64,000 nucleotides of DNA from Streptomyces griseofuscus (lineage in GTDB: Bacteria; Actinomycetota; Actinomycetes; Streptomycetales; Streptomycetaceae). Every line of letters starts with the position of its first letter. The first letter of the stretch is position 1. Where the stretch lies: the NCBI RefSeq assembly GCF_014673495.1, contig NZ_CP051006.1:5146001-5210000 (forward strand), read 5' to 3'. Of this stretch, positions 14,913-22,213 are shown piece after piece. Position numbers and translations under genes: made by a program. The notes below the pieces were generated by a model. The model was not told where the DNA came from and searched no databases. It saw only the letters and a program-made list of their open reading frames with translations.

Positions 14913-15173
14913 ATGAGCAGCAGCTTCCAGCTCCCCGACGGAGGGGCCGTTCTGCGCACCGCCGAGACGTACGCCAAGGACCTGGTGGAGCGGGCCGTCA
15001 CCAGCGCCGCGTTCGGCTTCGCCGCGGCGTTCGTCCCGGCCGAGGCCACTCACGCCAGCATGTGGTACTCCGCGCTCGGCGCCGGGGTGGGCGCTGGCCT
15101 GGCGCTCATCAAGGGCATGGTCGCCCGCGCGTTCGGGGACCCGAACTCGGCCAGTCTGTCCAGGAAGGTCTAA
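14913..15173 (+). CDS. holin
   Basis: An 86-residue protein with GGAG upstream and an ATG start three bases after the amidase stop. The sequence LPDGGAVLRTAETYAKDLVERAVTSAAFGFAAAFVPA followed by a second hydrophobic helix (WYSALGAGVGAGLALIKGMVARAFG) matches the two-helix r1t-type holins of actinophages, which form the membrane lesion that lets the endolysin reach the wall. Charged C-terminus. Neighbour to a second small membrane protein. Confidence 0.8.
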   Translation: MSSSFQLPDGGAVLRTAETYAKDLVERAVTSAAFGFAAAFVPAEATHASMWYSALGAGVGAGLALIKGMVARAFGDPNSASLSRKV

Positions 15174-15175
15174 CC

Positions 15176-15460
15176 ATGACGACGTCGGAGCCGGTGGTCG
15201 CCGTAGAACTGGAGCGGCTGCGAGGCACGGTCAGCACCGGGTTCGCTGAGGTGAAAGGGTCGCTGAGCGTTCTCATGGAACGCTCGACACGCACGGAGGC
15301 GGACTTGGCGCGGCTCCGCGACGAGACCGATAGGTCGATCGCCATGCTGTCGGCGGAGGTCGAAGCGCTGAAGCTCAGGCGCTGGCCGTTGGGCGTGGTC
15401 GGGGCCGTCGCTGGGGTCGCCGGCGCAGCAACAGGGGTGATCTCGCTGTTCGCTCGCTGA
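15176..15460 (+). CDS. second lysis-cassette membrane protein (coiled coil plus one helix)
   Basis: A 94-residue protein whose ATG is two bases after the holin stop. Residues about 5-65 form a charged heptad-like helix (VELERLRGTVSTGFAEVKGSLSV...DLARLRDETDRSIAMLSAEVEAL); residues 70-92 are one membrane helix near the C-terminus (WPLGVVGAVAGVAGAATGVISLF). This layout is that of XhlA-like or antiholin-like partners. It may tune holin timing or act as a second holin. A strong terminator follows. Confidence 0.65.
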   Translation: MTTSEPVVAVELERLRGTVSTGFAEVKGSLSVLMERSTRTEADLARLRDETDRSIAMLSAEVEALKLRRWPLGVVGAVAGVAGAATGVISLFAR

Positions 15461-15478
15461 CGACTCCTTCTCGAACGG

Positions 15479-15507
15479 ACGGCCGCCCTAGCTCCGGGGG
15501 CGGCCGT
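15479..15507 (+). terminator. terminator of the late operon
   Basis: ACGGCCGCC at 15479-15487 pairs perfectly with GGCGGCCGT at 15499-15507 around an 11-base loop, followed by TCTCGTTT. It lies 18 bases past the last lysis gene. Confidence 0.85.
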
Positions 15508-15712
15508 TCTCGTTTGTGGCATCCTGTGCGGCCGCCGAAACAGGAGGTGTGCTGTGGCGGTTGGGCGTGGCCGCCGTGGCGTCCGGAGTCGGCCCGGCTG
15601 TCGGGGCGATACGGAATGCTGGATTCCTGTCTGCCTCCTGACCGGTTGCTGTCACACTGTCGTCAGGCCCCGCTGCCCCCCGTCGGCGGGGCCGCTTCCA
15701 TGGAGGAGCACC
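15508..15712. other. intergenic leader with hairpin before 15713 gene
   Basis: No gene is supported here. An AGGAGG at 15542-15547 sits six bases before a GTG at 15554 in frame with the next gene, but the extra 53 residues look like non-protein sequence. A stem GGCCCCGC (15666-15673) with GCGGGGCC (15686-15693) lies just before the gene's ribosome binding site and could be a terminator or a leader hairpin. Confidence 0.5.
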
Positions 15713-16138
15713 GTGCCCGATCTGAAGGACCTCGACGGTTGGCTGGCTTCCCTGCTGAAGCCGACTCCCGCTGAGCAGTTCGCCGAGCTGGAAGCCGTCC
15801 GCCGCGCGGCGCCGGAGGCGCCGCCACCGGAGCCGAGCATCATCCCGCCGTTCGTCTCCCCGTACCCGCTGAACCACCCGAGGGCCGGGGTGCTGCGGTT
15901 CCCGTGTGCGCTGGCGTGTGGCTGGTTCCACGAGGAGTGGCCGGGTGCCGAACCGCTGGCGCTGCCGCCGATCCCGGTGAGCGCGGGCACCGTCGAGCGC
16001 TCGCGCATCTTGACCGAGCACGCGACGGCCTGTGAGGACGAGCGTAAGCAGCGGATCGAGGATGCGATCCGCGCTCACTTCAACGAGACCCACCCAGGCC
16101 AGGAGCCGCCCGCGCGGACTTGTTGGGGGGCATCGTGA
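15713..16138 (+). CDS. phage-associated protein of unknown function
   Basis: A 141-residue protein from GTG 15713, behind GGAGG at 15702-15706. The sequence PDLKDLDGWLASLLKPTPAEQFAELEAVRRAAPE is followed by a Pro-rich part, a short CALACGWFHEEWPG segment with two cysteines and a C-terminal helix ending in HATACEDERKQRIEDAIRAHFNETHPG. C-C-H-C spacing would allow metal binding (CxxxC ... HxxxC). Similar small acidic proteins are frequent behind lysis genes of Streptomyces phages. The 3' end overlaps a 46-codon gene by GTGA. An alternative start with a better ribosome binding site exists at 15554. Confidence 0.6.
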   Translation: MPDLKDLDGWLASLLKPTPAEQFAELEAVRRAAPEAPPPEPSIIPPFVSPYPLNHPRAGVLRFPCALACGWFHEEWPGAEPLALPPIPVSAGTVERSRILTEHATACEDERKQRIEDAIRAHFNETHPGQEPPARTCWGAS

Positions 16139-16275
16139 GGCCGTACACGAGGGGCAACCGGCGCTCGTATCCCGACGCTGGGCGGGCGGCCCGCCAGATC
16201 CGTCGTGCCGCGCACGCCGAGCCGTTCCCCGACGAGGAACACCCCATGGGGGCGCGGGCGACCGGTACATCGTGA
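16135..16275 (+). CDS. tiny basic phage protein
   Basis: A 46-residue ORF starting at a GTG that overlaps the previous TGA (GTGA). It reads RPYTRGNRRSYPDAGRAARQIRRAAHAEPFPDEEHPMGARATG: a basic helical middle followed by an acidic part. The overlap-type start and sensible amino acid make-up support it. Function unknown. Its stop overlaps a 28-codon frame (GTG 16272 to 16358, ending KYHKRGWANDPYVTLDGSL) that links to the next gene by overlap and may be translated as well. Confidence 0.45.
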   Translation: MRPYTRGNRRSYPDAGRAARQIRRAAHAEPFPDEEHPMGARATGTS

Positions 16276-16357
16276 CCGGGGCCGGAGTCGGCAAGGCGAA
16301 GTACCACAAACGCGGATGGGCGAACGACCCGTACGTGACTCTTGACGGGAGCCTCTG

Positions 16358-16816
16358 ATGCGCTATTTCAGAACGTCGATGCAGAACACTATGGGGCTCT
16401 GCCAGTACAACGTGACGCCTTTCACCGGCCCCGAGATCGACGCCATCGAGGAGTACGACGACCAGGTCACCCTCCGCGCGCACTTCGATCTGGACACCCT
16501 GCTGGCCGACGTCGATGGCGACACCGAGGACGCCTTCCGGCGGCGGGCCGAGGAACTGACCCGCTGGCACGACGCCCTCGCCCGGCTCCTCACCGACCCC
16601 CGGCTCAAGACCCCCGGCGGCGGCGACGACCAAGAGCCCTACAGTCCCGCCGTCCGGCGGTTCCTGAAATTCGCCGCCGACGACTACCACCGTCACCGGC
16701 AGGGGTACGAATACGCGGTCACCGTGTGGGCTCTCGGGCTCCAGGCCCCGACGGGCTACCCGCCGGAGACCCGGCATCTGAAGCTGGCGAGCCGGGAACT
16801 CAGGCTCTGGGACTGA
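16358..16816 (+). CDS. hypothetical phage-associated protein
   Basis: A 152-residue protein with ATG at 16358, GGGAG just upstream (16347-16351). Acidic helix-rich sequence (FTGPEIDAIEEYDDQVTLRAHFDLDTLLADVDGDTEDAFRRRAEELTRWHDALARLLTDPRL), a short Gly/Asp linker, and a C-terminal helix (YSPAVRRFLKFAADDYHRHRQGYEYAVTVWAL). No domain is recognised. It is the last + strand gene before a strong bidirectional terminator, so it belongs to the phage rather than to the regulator block beyond. Confidence 0.6.
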   Translation: MRYFRTSMQNTMGLCQYNVTPFTGPEIDAIEEYDDQVTLRAHFDLDTLLADVDGDTEDAFRRRAEELTRWHDALARLLTDPRLKTPGGGDDQEPYSPAVRRFLKFAADDYHRHRQGYEYAVTVWALGLQAPTGYPPETRHLKLASRELRLWD

Positions 16817-16902
16817 CCGGGCACCTTCGCTAGTCGAGGCCGGTGTCGGAGGGCGCCGTTAGGCTGGTTCCCGATGCGCTCAGGCGTCCCGCCTGGTGAG
16901 TG

Positions 16903-16937
16903 CCCGTGCCCCCGCCGGATTCCGGTGGGGGCACGGG
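16903..16937. terminator. strong bidirectional terminator
   Basis: A 16-base stem, CCCGTGCCCCCGCCGG at 16903-16918 against CCGGTGGGGGCACGGG at 16922-16937, with one G-T pair and a three-base loop. It separates the + strand phage gene from a - strand gene whose stop is at 16944. Confidence 0.8.
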
Positions 16938-16943
16938 TGCGTC

Positions 16944-17117
16944 TCAGGCCGCCTCGGGGGCCTCGTCGCCGAGGCAGCCTGCCCACGCGAGCAGCGCGCG
17001 GTAGTAGCGGTCGGAGCGCTGCCTACTGGGTTCCTGGTCCATGAGCTGCCGGATCTCTTCGTTGAGTTGGTCCCGCGCAGGGGCGTCCTGGCCATGAGGC
17101 CGAGAGGGACGGGGCAT
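16944..17117 (-). CDS. small acidic-tailed hypothetical protein
   Basis: A 57-residue - strand ORF, ATG at 17117. It reads MPRPSRPHGQDAPARDQLNEEIRQLMDQ followed by EPSRQRSDRYYRALLAWAGCLGDEAPEAA: a helix with sensible hydrophobic spacing, then an aromatic/acidic end. Convergent with the phage genes and stopped 7 bases before the terminator. It shares its start region with the divergent 17218 gene, so both may be driven from 17120-17210. TTGACT (upstream on its strand) and TAACGT are possible promoter parts. No family recognised. Confidence 0.5.
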   Translation of the reverse strand: MPRPSRPHGQDAPARDQLNEEIRQLMDQEPSRQRSDRYYRALLAWAGCLGDEAPEAA

Positions 17118-17217
17118 GCCTCTACGTTACGAGGCGTCACTGACAGTCAAAGCGCCAGAGTCGTTCTATTCTGTTCGAATGGCGGTGGTGCCTTCCGCCA
17201 GGAACAGGACCAGCCCG

Positions 17218-17421
17218 ATGAGCGATCTGAGAATGCCCCCGCCCCCGGTGATCGAGCCGGACCCTTCGGCCGCGCGAGCGCCCGGCCTGACCGGACAATG
17301 CTCCGGATGCCAGCGGATGACGCACCGGTACGGGGCCGGCGGTCGCCCGCTGTGTCAGTGGTGCATGGCCCCCGTGGCCGAGCGGTACGGCAGCAGCGTC
17401 CGCTACGTGAGCACCCGGTAG
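17218..17421 (+). CDS. small zinc-ribbon-like protein
   Basis: A 67-residue protein from ATG 17218, with AGGAC upstream; a leaderless start at ATG 17179, seven bases after a TATTCT hexamer (17167-17172), is also possible. Pro-rich N-terminus, then QCSGCQRMTHRYGAGGRPLCQWC: two CxxC knuckles 18 residues apart, as in a zinc ribbon. Similar tiny proteins sit beside regulators in many Streptomyces accessory regions. Role unknown, presumably nucleic-acid or protein binding. Confidence 0.6.
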   Translation: MSDLRMPPPPVIEPDPSAARAPGLTGQCSGCQRMTHRYGAGGRPLCQWCMAPVAERYGSSVRYVSTR

Positions 17422-17425
17422 AACG

Positions 17426-17965
17426 TCAGCGGGTGGCGCGGATCATCACGGTGAGCAGCGGGGAAGCCGGTGAGGGCTGGCTCTGCCCGATGTCCTCGTA
17501 CCCCCACGACCGGTAAAGCGCATGGACCTTCCCGTCGCCGGCGGCCCTGTTGACCATGAGCGTCACGTACGGCTCGTCGCGGGTGAAGAGCAGCGCGTCG
17601 TGGATGCGTCGTGCGGAGCCGGTACCGCGCCACTCGGTTCGGACACCGATTTCTTTCAGCGCGACGGCAGGCTGCTGGGTGTACTGGTCGGCTGGTGGCG
17701 GGGTGGTGCGCTGCCAGTACCGGTCTCCGTACTCGATCCGGTTGGCGTAGGCATAGCCGATCGGCTGGCCGTCCGCGTATGCGAGGACGGCGATGAAGCC
17801 GGGCTCGGCGCCGTGGCGGTCCAGGCGCTCCCCGAAGGCGGTGATGGCGTAGTTCGGCAGGTGGAGCAGGGGAGCGCGTACCTCGGCGTACACGTCGAGG
17901 AGGTCGCCGCGGACGGCGTCGAGGGTGGTGAACGTGCGGAGTTCGATGGCGGGGGCCGTGGTCAT
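17426..17965 (-). CDS. GNAT-family N-acetyltransferase
   Basis: A 179-residue protein of the acetyl-CoA-dependent GNAT fold: an N-terminal strand-helix (IELRTFTTLDAVRGDLLDVYAEVRAPL), a GYAYANRIEYGDRYWQR strand segment, the pantetheine-binding motif A as VRTEWRGTGSARRIHDALL (Q/RxxGxG/A type) near residues 113-130 and the C-terminal VHALYRSWGYEDIG, typical of the family. Substrate unknown. ATG overlaps the stop of the HTH-TPR gene (ATGA), making a two-gene operon; this pair is frequent in Streptomyces. Confidence 0.85.
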   Translation of the reverse strand: MTTAPAIELRTFTTLDAVRGDLLDVYAEVRAPLLHLPNYAITAFGERLDRHGAEPGFIAVLAYADGQPIGYAYANRIEYGDRYWQRTTPPPADQYTQQPAVALKEIGVRTEWRGTGSARRIHDALLFTRDEPYVTLMVNRAAGDGKVHALYRSWGYEDIGQSQPSPASPLLTVMIRATR

Positions 17966-19239
17966 GCGCTGGTCCTCCAGGCGGCGGTGTGCTCAGTCCA
18001 GATCTGCAGGGTGGAGCTGCCGCGCGCGGTGGCGCGCAGGGCGGCTCCGAACTCCTGAAGCATGCGCGATACGCGGGCGTGTTGGGTAGCTGCGGAGGTC
18101 GGGACCATCATCGCGGAGGCGACCGCGGCATCGGCATCCCCTTGCGCGAGCTGGGCGTGCGCGAGGCGGGTCGTCGCGATGGCCCGGGATCGGGCCATAT
18201 AGGGGCGAAGGGCGGAGAGGCACTGGTGAGCATGTGCCTCCGCTGTCGGGTATTCGCCGAGGGCCAGGTGCGCCGAGAGGGCAAGGGAGTTCAGCTCGGC
18301 CTGGTCGTAAAAGGCGGTGAGCCACAACGGGCGGGGAGCTTCAGGGTCTGCCCGGTCCAGGGCGCCCTGTGCCTGGTCGAACGCGCGGCGGGCGCTGGTG
18401 CGGTCCTGCGCCGCACCGTGGATGGCTCCCTGGCGGGCGAGTCCGAGGGAGGCGAACAGCGGATCTCGGCGGGTGAGGTGCAGGCTGCGCGCGACGTCGT
18501 TGGCGGCGAGGGCGTCACCGGGGCGGCCCAGGTGCCGGTACATGGTCCCGGCGTGGCTCCAGATGCGGAACTTGATCGCCTGGTCACCGGACATCTCCGC
18601 GAGGGCCTGAGCCTCGCGCATGTGCCGCTGGGCCTCGTCGTAGCGGCGACCGTCGATTGCCGCCCACATGGCGGAGGACCGGAAGCTGGCCGCGCACGCG
18701 TACAAGCTGCTGCGTACACGCTGGGTGGCGGTGCCGGAATTCTGGAGATTCAGTGCTTCGTCGGCGAGTGCGGCGGCGCGCTGCTCGATACCGAGCTGCC
18801 CGCCGTGGCGGTGGTCGCTTGCGATGATCTCCGCAAATCGTCCCTGGAGGCGTTCGACGTCGCTCATGCCGATGCGGCGGGGAGCCGTGCCAGGGGCGGC
18901 TGCGACGGCTGCGGCAGCAGCGATGCCGCCGACGAGGTTACGGCGCTTCATGTCGGGGTCCTCCTGCTGGGGCACGGGGGCGGACTGAGCCCGGCCGCGT
19001 GGCACGAACCCTAATTCGGCGGCGGGTAGGCCGGTGACGATCTCCAGAGCCTGGCGGGTCACCGCTTTCGGCCATCGGACGCGGCCGGACTTCCAGTCAC
19101 GCACGGATGATCCGTCATGGCCGCCGGGTCGCCCGGTCAACTGCCCGATAGCCGTGTTGACCGCTTCTGCCAGGAGATTTGAGCTGTATCCGTGGTTCTT
19201 CATCCACGCCTCGATAACAGTGTTGCGCGTGGTCGTCAT
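17962..19239 (-). CDS. HTH/TPR-type transcriptional regulator
   Basis: A 425-residue protein; ATG at 19239 chosen because the 17-codon extension to 19290 has no ribosome binding site. Residues 1-80 form an XRE-like helix-turn-helix (TVIEAWMKNHGYSSNLLAEAVNTAIG... SSVRDWKSGRVRWPKAVTRQALEIVTGL). After a linker and an Ala-rich hydrophobic stretch (about 100-115) the rest is helical repeat of the TPR/bacterial transcriptional activator kind (AMWAAIDGRRYDEAQRHMREAQALAEMSGDQ, MYRHLGRPGDALAAN). Such proteins usually bind a small ligand or peptide. Transcribed away from the long + strand run starting at 19470, so it may control it. Confidence 0.78.
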   Translation of the reverse strand: MTTTRNTVIEAWMKNHGYSSNLLAEAVNTAIGQLTGRPGGHDGSSVRDWKSGRVRWPKAVTRQALEIVTGLPAAELGFVPRGRAQSAPVPQQEDPDMKRRNLVGGIAAAAAVAAAPGTAPRRIGMSDVERLQGRFAEIIASDHRHGGQLGIEQRAAALADEALNLQNSGTATQRVRSSLYACAASFRSSAMWAAIDGRRYDEAQRHMREAQALAEMSGDQAIKFRIWSHAGTMYRHLGRPGDALAANDVARSLHLTRRDPLFASLGLARQGAIHGAAQDRTSARRAFDQAQGALDRADPEAPRPLWLTAFYDQAELNSLALSAHLALGEYPTAEAHAHQCLSALRPYMARSRAIATTRLAHAQLAQGDADAAVASAMMVPTSAATQHARVSRMLQEFGAALRATARGSSTLQIWTEHTAAWRTSA

Positions 19240-19469
19240 GCGCGCACCGTAGCGCCCGGAATCGGCACCGTCAGGTAAATGGCGGGTCAATTCCCCCTAG
19301 GGAGCCCGCCCGGATTCCAACGGCATCGCCCTAACCGGGCCGGAACGAGCAGGAGTTGTCTGGTCATCAGGCATTCACCGCATGTGCGGGAGGCCAGAGA
19401 TAGCCAGGCCCCGGCCCCGAGCGCTGCGAGGGGCAGAGCGGGGTGCCCCAACTCTTCAGAGGCAAGGCG
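19240..19469. promoter_or_regulatory. divergent promoter region
   Basis: A 230-base gap between the start of the regulator (- strand) and the first gene of the + strand run. It holds no ORF. A perfect palindrome CCGCATGTGCGG is at 19378-19389 and could be an operator. No convincing -35/-10 pair is seen. Confidence 0.4.
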
Positions 19470-20012
19470 ATGTCCAAAGCAACCACGCAGAACAGCGTTC
19501 CAGGGGTTGGAACCGAAGCCGGGTCCACCGATCGCCACCGCGCAGTGCGTCAGTGGCTGCTGAGGGCCGCTGCCGACGCGGGTAGGGCGGAGCAGGAGTG
19601 GCGTGATGAGGGTGTGGCGCTGCTGCGGTCCGGCAGCCTGTGGGGCGTCGTCTACATCGACGGTGCCCTCGTCTACGCCGCAGCAGGCACCGACGACCCT
19701 GTCGCAGCGGACCGATACCTGGCGGAGGTTCTGCACGGCCCGGTCTTCGCGAACCTGATGCGGCGGGCCTACTTCGTGCTCACGCCGACGAGCACGGCGC
19801 ATCGCGCGGAGTGGGCGCGGCCCCGCGATGACGCCGAGTACATGGGCTCTGGTCACTACCTGAGCGTGCCGGCTCCCGGCCGGACCGATCCAGGCCAGCG
19901 CCGCTACTGGTGCGTAGAGGCGGCCCGCCCCGGTGCCCTGGCGACCGCCGACGCGGTGGCCCGACTTGTCCAGGCTGGGCGGGACCGGCTCGTCACCGAG
20001 CAGGACGACTGA
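19470..20012 (+). CDS. hypothetical Streptomyces accessory protein
   Basis: A 180-residue protein from ATG 19470 (CAAGG upstream). After a Gln/Thr-rich leader it forms helices (DRHRAVRQWLLRAAADAGRAEQEWRDEGVALL) and beta segments (SLWGVVYIDGALVYAAAG; AYFVLTPTSTAHRAEWAR; SGHYLSVPAPGR), ending in a helix (ATADAVARLVQAGRDRL). No domain recognised, although the alternation suggests a small alpha/beta fold. First gene of the + strand run and only one base before the HATPase start, so they are likely co-expressed. Confidence 0.6.
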   Translation: MSKATTQNSVPGVGTEAGSTDRHRAVRQWLLRAAADAGRAEQEWRDEGVALLRSGSLWGVVYIDGALVYAAAGTDDPVAADRYLAEVLHGPVFANLMRRAYFVLTPTSTAHRAEWARPRDDAEYMGSGHYLSVPAPGRTDPGQRRYWCVEAARPGALATADAVARLVQAGRDRLVTEQDD

Positions 20013-20013
20013 C

Positions 20014-20571
20014 GTGCGTACGCGACGCGGCGCGCGGGCGGGGTCGTATGTGGACGAGGCGGGTAGGCCCGTGGCGACGGAGACGTTCGACCGCGTGCGG
20101 GCCTCCGTCGCCGACGCTCGGTCCTTCGCGGTGGACGCCCTGGCGGGGTGGCGGATCGGGGACGCCGCAGACAGGGTCGAACTGGTGGTCTCCGAGCTGG
20201 CCACCAACGCGGTCTTGCACGCCAGGCGAGAGGCGTTCCGTGTCACCCTCCGGCCCCTCGGTGACCGGGTGCGGGTTGAGGTTTGTGACTTCAGCCGGGA
20301 CATGCCCGTGCTGGTCTCGGCGGACGCGGACGATGTCCACGGCCGGGGGCTGGCGCTCGTTGAGGCGTTCTCGTGGTCATGGGGCGCGGATCGTCTCCCC
20401 TGGGGGAAGCGGGTCTGGGCCGAGGTGGAGCGTGAGACCGGCGACCCGTGCGGCGCCGGGCCCCAGTCGGGCGACAGACCGGTGTGGGCCACACGTAGAT
20501 CGCAGACGCTCTATATGGCTGTCGTCCTGGTCCTCATGGGGACGCTCGCGTATGGGGTGATGTCCGGATGA
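20014..20571 (+). CDS. HATPase-domain protein with C-terminal membrane helix
   Basis: A 185-residue protein from GTG 20014. It is a stand-alone GHKL ATPase of the RsbW/anti-sigma type, with the N-box ELATNAVLHA at about residues 67-76, a DFSRDMPVL loop (ADP-binding D-box equivalent) and a G-box-like GRGLALVEAF. After about 155 residues it carries TLYMAVVLVLMGTLAYGVMSG, one membrane helix, which is unusual for this large Streptomyces family of soluble proteins. It may act as an anti-sigma kinase held at the membrane. No STAS or sigma gene lies next to it. Overlaps the next gene (ATGA). Confidence 0.75.
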   Translation: MRTRRGARAGSYVDEAGRPVATETFDRVRASVADARSFAVDALAGWRIGDAADRVELVVSELATNAVLHARREAFRVTLRPLGDRVRVEVCDFSRDMPVLVSADADDVHGRGLALVEAFSWSWGADRLPWGKRVWAEVERETGDPCGAGPQSGDRPVWATRRSQTLYMAVVLVLMGTLAYGVMSG

Positions 20572-21035
20572 CCCCAAGGGCCGTGCTCGTGAAGTGGATC
20601 CTCGGAGACTGCTGGCGGTGCGACGGGACCGGCCTGCTCGTGACGTGGGTGGGGCCCGCGCAAATCGACGGGCAACATGCCCCGATCTACCTGTGCCATT
20701 GCTGCCTCGCTGCGATCGAGCAGCGGGCCCTCCAGTACTTCCTGGCGCACTACCCAGACGACGCGTTGCCCCCCGTCGTCGTGCACCCCTACCTGCCCCC
20801 GGCTCCCCCGGAGAGGAAACCCATGGACCAGCAGAACCGACCGGCCCAGCCCCTCCAGGTCGTGGCCATCACCCTGAGCAGCTTTGGTATCCGCGCGAGC
20901 GCCAACGGGCGCACCGGCCTGGACGCCTGGCGAATCATCCGCAAGCGGCACCCGCGAGTCACCTGGGTGGCTGGCGCATACGCGCTGCTGTTCACCGGGC
21001 TGGTCGTCTTGGCAGCGGCCCGCCTAATGACCTGA
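20568..21035 (+). CDS. zinc-ribbon protein with C-terminal membrane helix
   Basis: A 155-residue protein starting at the ATGA overlap. N-terminal ribbon WILGDCWRCDGTGLLVTWVGPAQIDGQHAPIYLCHCC: CxxC ... CxCC knuckles. Close in pattern (W-V/I-GP-x3-DGQ-x-AP-x-Y) to the protein at 37065, which is outside the prophage. After a Pro-rich linker comes a second part (MDQQNRPAQPLQVVAITL...) ending in TWVAGAYALLFTGLVVLAAARLM, one membrane helix. An ATG at 20823 with AGAGGA upstream could give this second part as a separate product; then one frame encodes two proteins. Confidence 0.6.
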   Translation: MTPRAVLVKWILGDCWRCDGTGLLVTWVGPAQIDGQHAPIYLCHCCLAAIEQRALQYFLAHYPDDALPPVVVHPYLPPAPPERKPMDQQNRPAQPLQVVAITLSSFGIRASANGRTGLDAWRIIRKRHPRVTWVAGAYALLFTGLVVLAAARLMT

Positions 21036-21077
21036 CCTGACCCGCCCCGACACCCGCCACTGCCTCTGGAGAAACTG

Positions 21078-21935
21078 TTGACTGACCCAACCAAGCCGTT
21101 ACGCGCCGTCACCTACAACACGTACTGCGGTGGCCTGGACAGCGGCGACGACGCGCGTCTGCGTCGTCAGGTGGAGATGCTCCGCAACCTGAAGCCGGAC
21201 CTCTTGTGCATCCAGGAGGCCCAGGGGTGGACCAACCGGCACCTGTGCCAGGTGGCTGACGCGGTCGAGATGGTGCCCGTCACCATGGCGCCCTCGCGCG
21301 TCCGCAGGGACCCCGGCCCGCCCAACGGAACCGTCGTGCTCTACGCCCCGTCGGCCCTCCAGCTGATGGACTGGTGTGTCGTGGGTAAGGAAGCCTTCCA
21401 CCACGCACTGATCCAGGCACGACTGCGACCGCGCGGAGCCAAGGACGATCAGCGTGACTTCGTCGCCTTCGGCACACACCTTGCCTGGTCGGACGGCGAC
21501 CGCCGGCTGGCCGAAGTCCGGTTCATCAGCGACTACGGCGGCACCTTTCCAGGTGCGCCGGGCGGGGCGGTCCTCTTGGGGGACCTGAACACCCCGGACC
21601 GGGAGCCGCCGGACTGGTCGCTCATCCCGAGCAATCTGCACTCCAGGTACAGGCTGGTCGGGCCCGGCGGCGAGTTCGGCGGGGCCGACCGGCGCGCCGT
21701 CCAAGTCCTGCTCGAAAGCGGGTGGCAGGACCCGCAGAGGAAGTTCGGCGACCCCGCGGCCGCCACCGTGGGGTACTTCTACCGCAACGAGCCGGTGTTC
21801 TGGCGCCTGGACTATGTCCTCACCTCCGGCTACGTGAAGCCGGTCGAGTACTTCATCTGGGACACGGCCGCAGCTCGCAAGCTCTCGGATCACCTCCCCG
21901 TCGTGTGCGACGTGACGCTGGGACTGGCCGCATGA
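21078..21935 (+). CDS. endonuclease/exonuclease/phosphatase-fold protein
   Basis: A 285-residue protein of the EEP (DNase I-like) superfamily, TTG start with TGGAG six bases upstream. Motifs in order: YNTYCGGLD, CIQEAQ (Mg-binding Glu), GTHLAW, LLGDLNTPD (catalytic Asp and Asn) and LSDHLPVVCDV (metal Asp and His). Typical phosphodiesterase or nuclease of 250-300 residues; no signal peptide, so intracellular. A second, more distant EEP protein lies at 26464 in the same region. Ends in an ATGA overlap. Confidence 0.85.
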   Translation: MTDPTKPLRAVTYNTYCGGLDSGDDARLRRQVEMLRNLKPDLLCIQEAQGWTNRHLCQVADAVEMVPVTMAPSRVRRDPGPPNGTVVLYAPSALQLMDWCVVGKEAFHHALIQARLRPRGAKDDQRDFVAFGTHLAWSDGDRRLAEVRFISDYGGTFPGAPGGAVLLGDLNTPDREPPDWSLIPSNLHSRYRLVGPGGEFGGADRRAVQVLLESGWQDPQRKFGDPAAATVGYFYRNEPVFWRLDYVLTSGYVKPVEYFIWDTAAARKLSDHLPVVCDVTLGLAA

Positions 21936-22213
21936 CGTGCCACGGAGACAACGCGGTGAACAGTGAGCCGGAGAACACCAGCGGCCAGGACGAAGGCCAG
22001 ACGCACGCAGAGGCCGAGCCACCTGCGTGCCCCTTTCATCAGCTGTTCGACGTGACGGTCTATCTCGACGCTGACGGGCAGTGCCACAGATGCGCCGCTG
22101 CCCCGACCGACGCCGACAACGAAGCCGACGACCGGTATCGCGAGATCGGCTACGACCTCCCGGACAGCCCAGGGCGGGGCGAGCGCACCGAAGGAGACCG
22201 ATGGAACTCGTAA
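21932..22213 (+). CDS. small acidic Cys-containing protein
   Basis: A 93-residue protein whose ATG overlaps the stop of the EEP gene and which runs 13 bases into the next one. Long acidic N-terminus (NSEPENTSGQDEGQTHAEAEPPACPFHQLFDVTVYLDADGQCHRCAAAPTDADNE). The cysteines (CPFH and CHRC) could bind one zinc ion. Not recognised; coupling to both neighbours is the main evidence that it is real. Confidence 0.45.
   Translation: MTCHGDNAVNSEPENTSGQDEGQTHAEAEPPACPFHQLFDVTVYLDADGQCHRCAAAPTDADNEADDRYREIGYDLPDSPGRGERTEGDRWNS

Noticed and set aside
15554..16138. Longer version of the 15713 gene with a strong AGGAGG
   Set aside because: The added 53 residues include repeated Cys/Arg/Pro sequence with no structure and cross a stable hairpin; the GTG at 15713 has its own good site. 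The longer form cannot be fully excluded.
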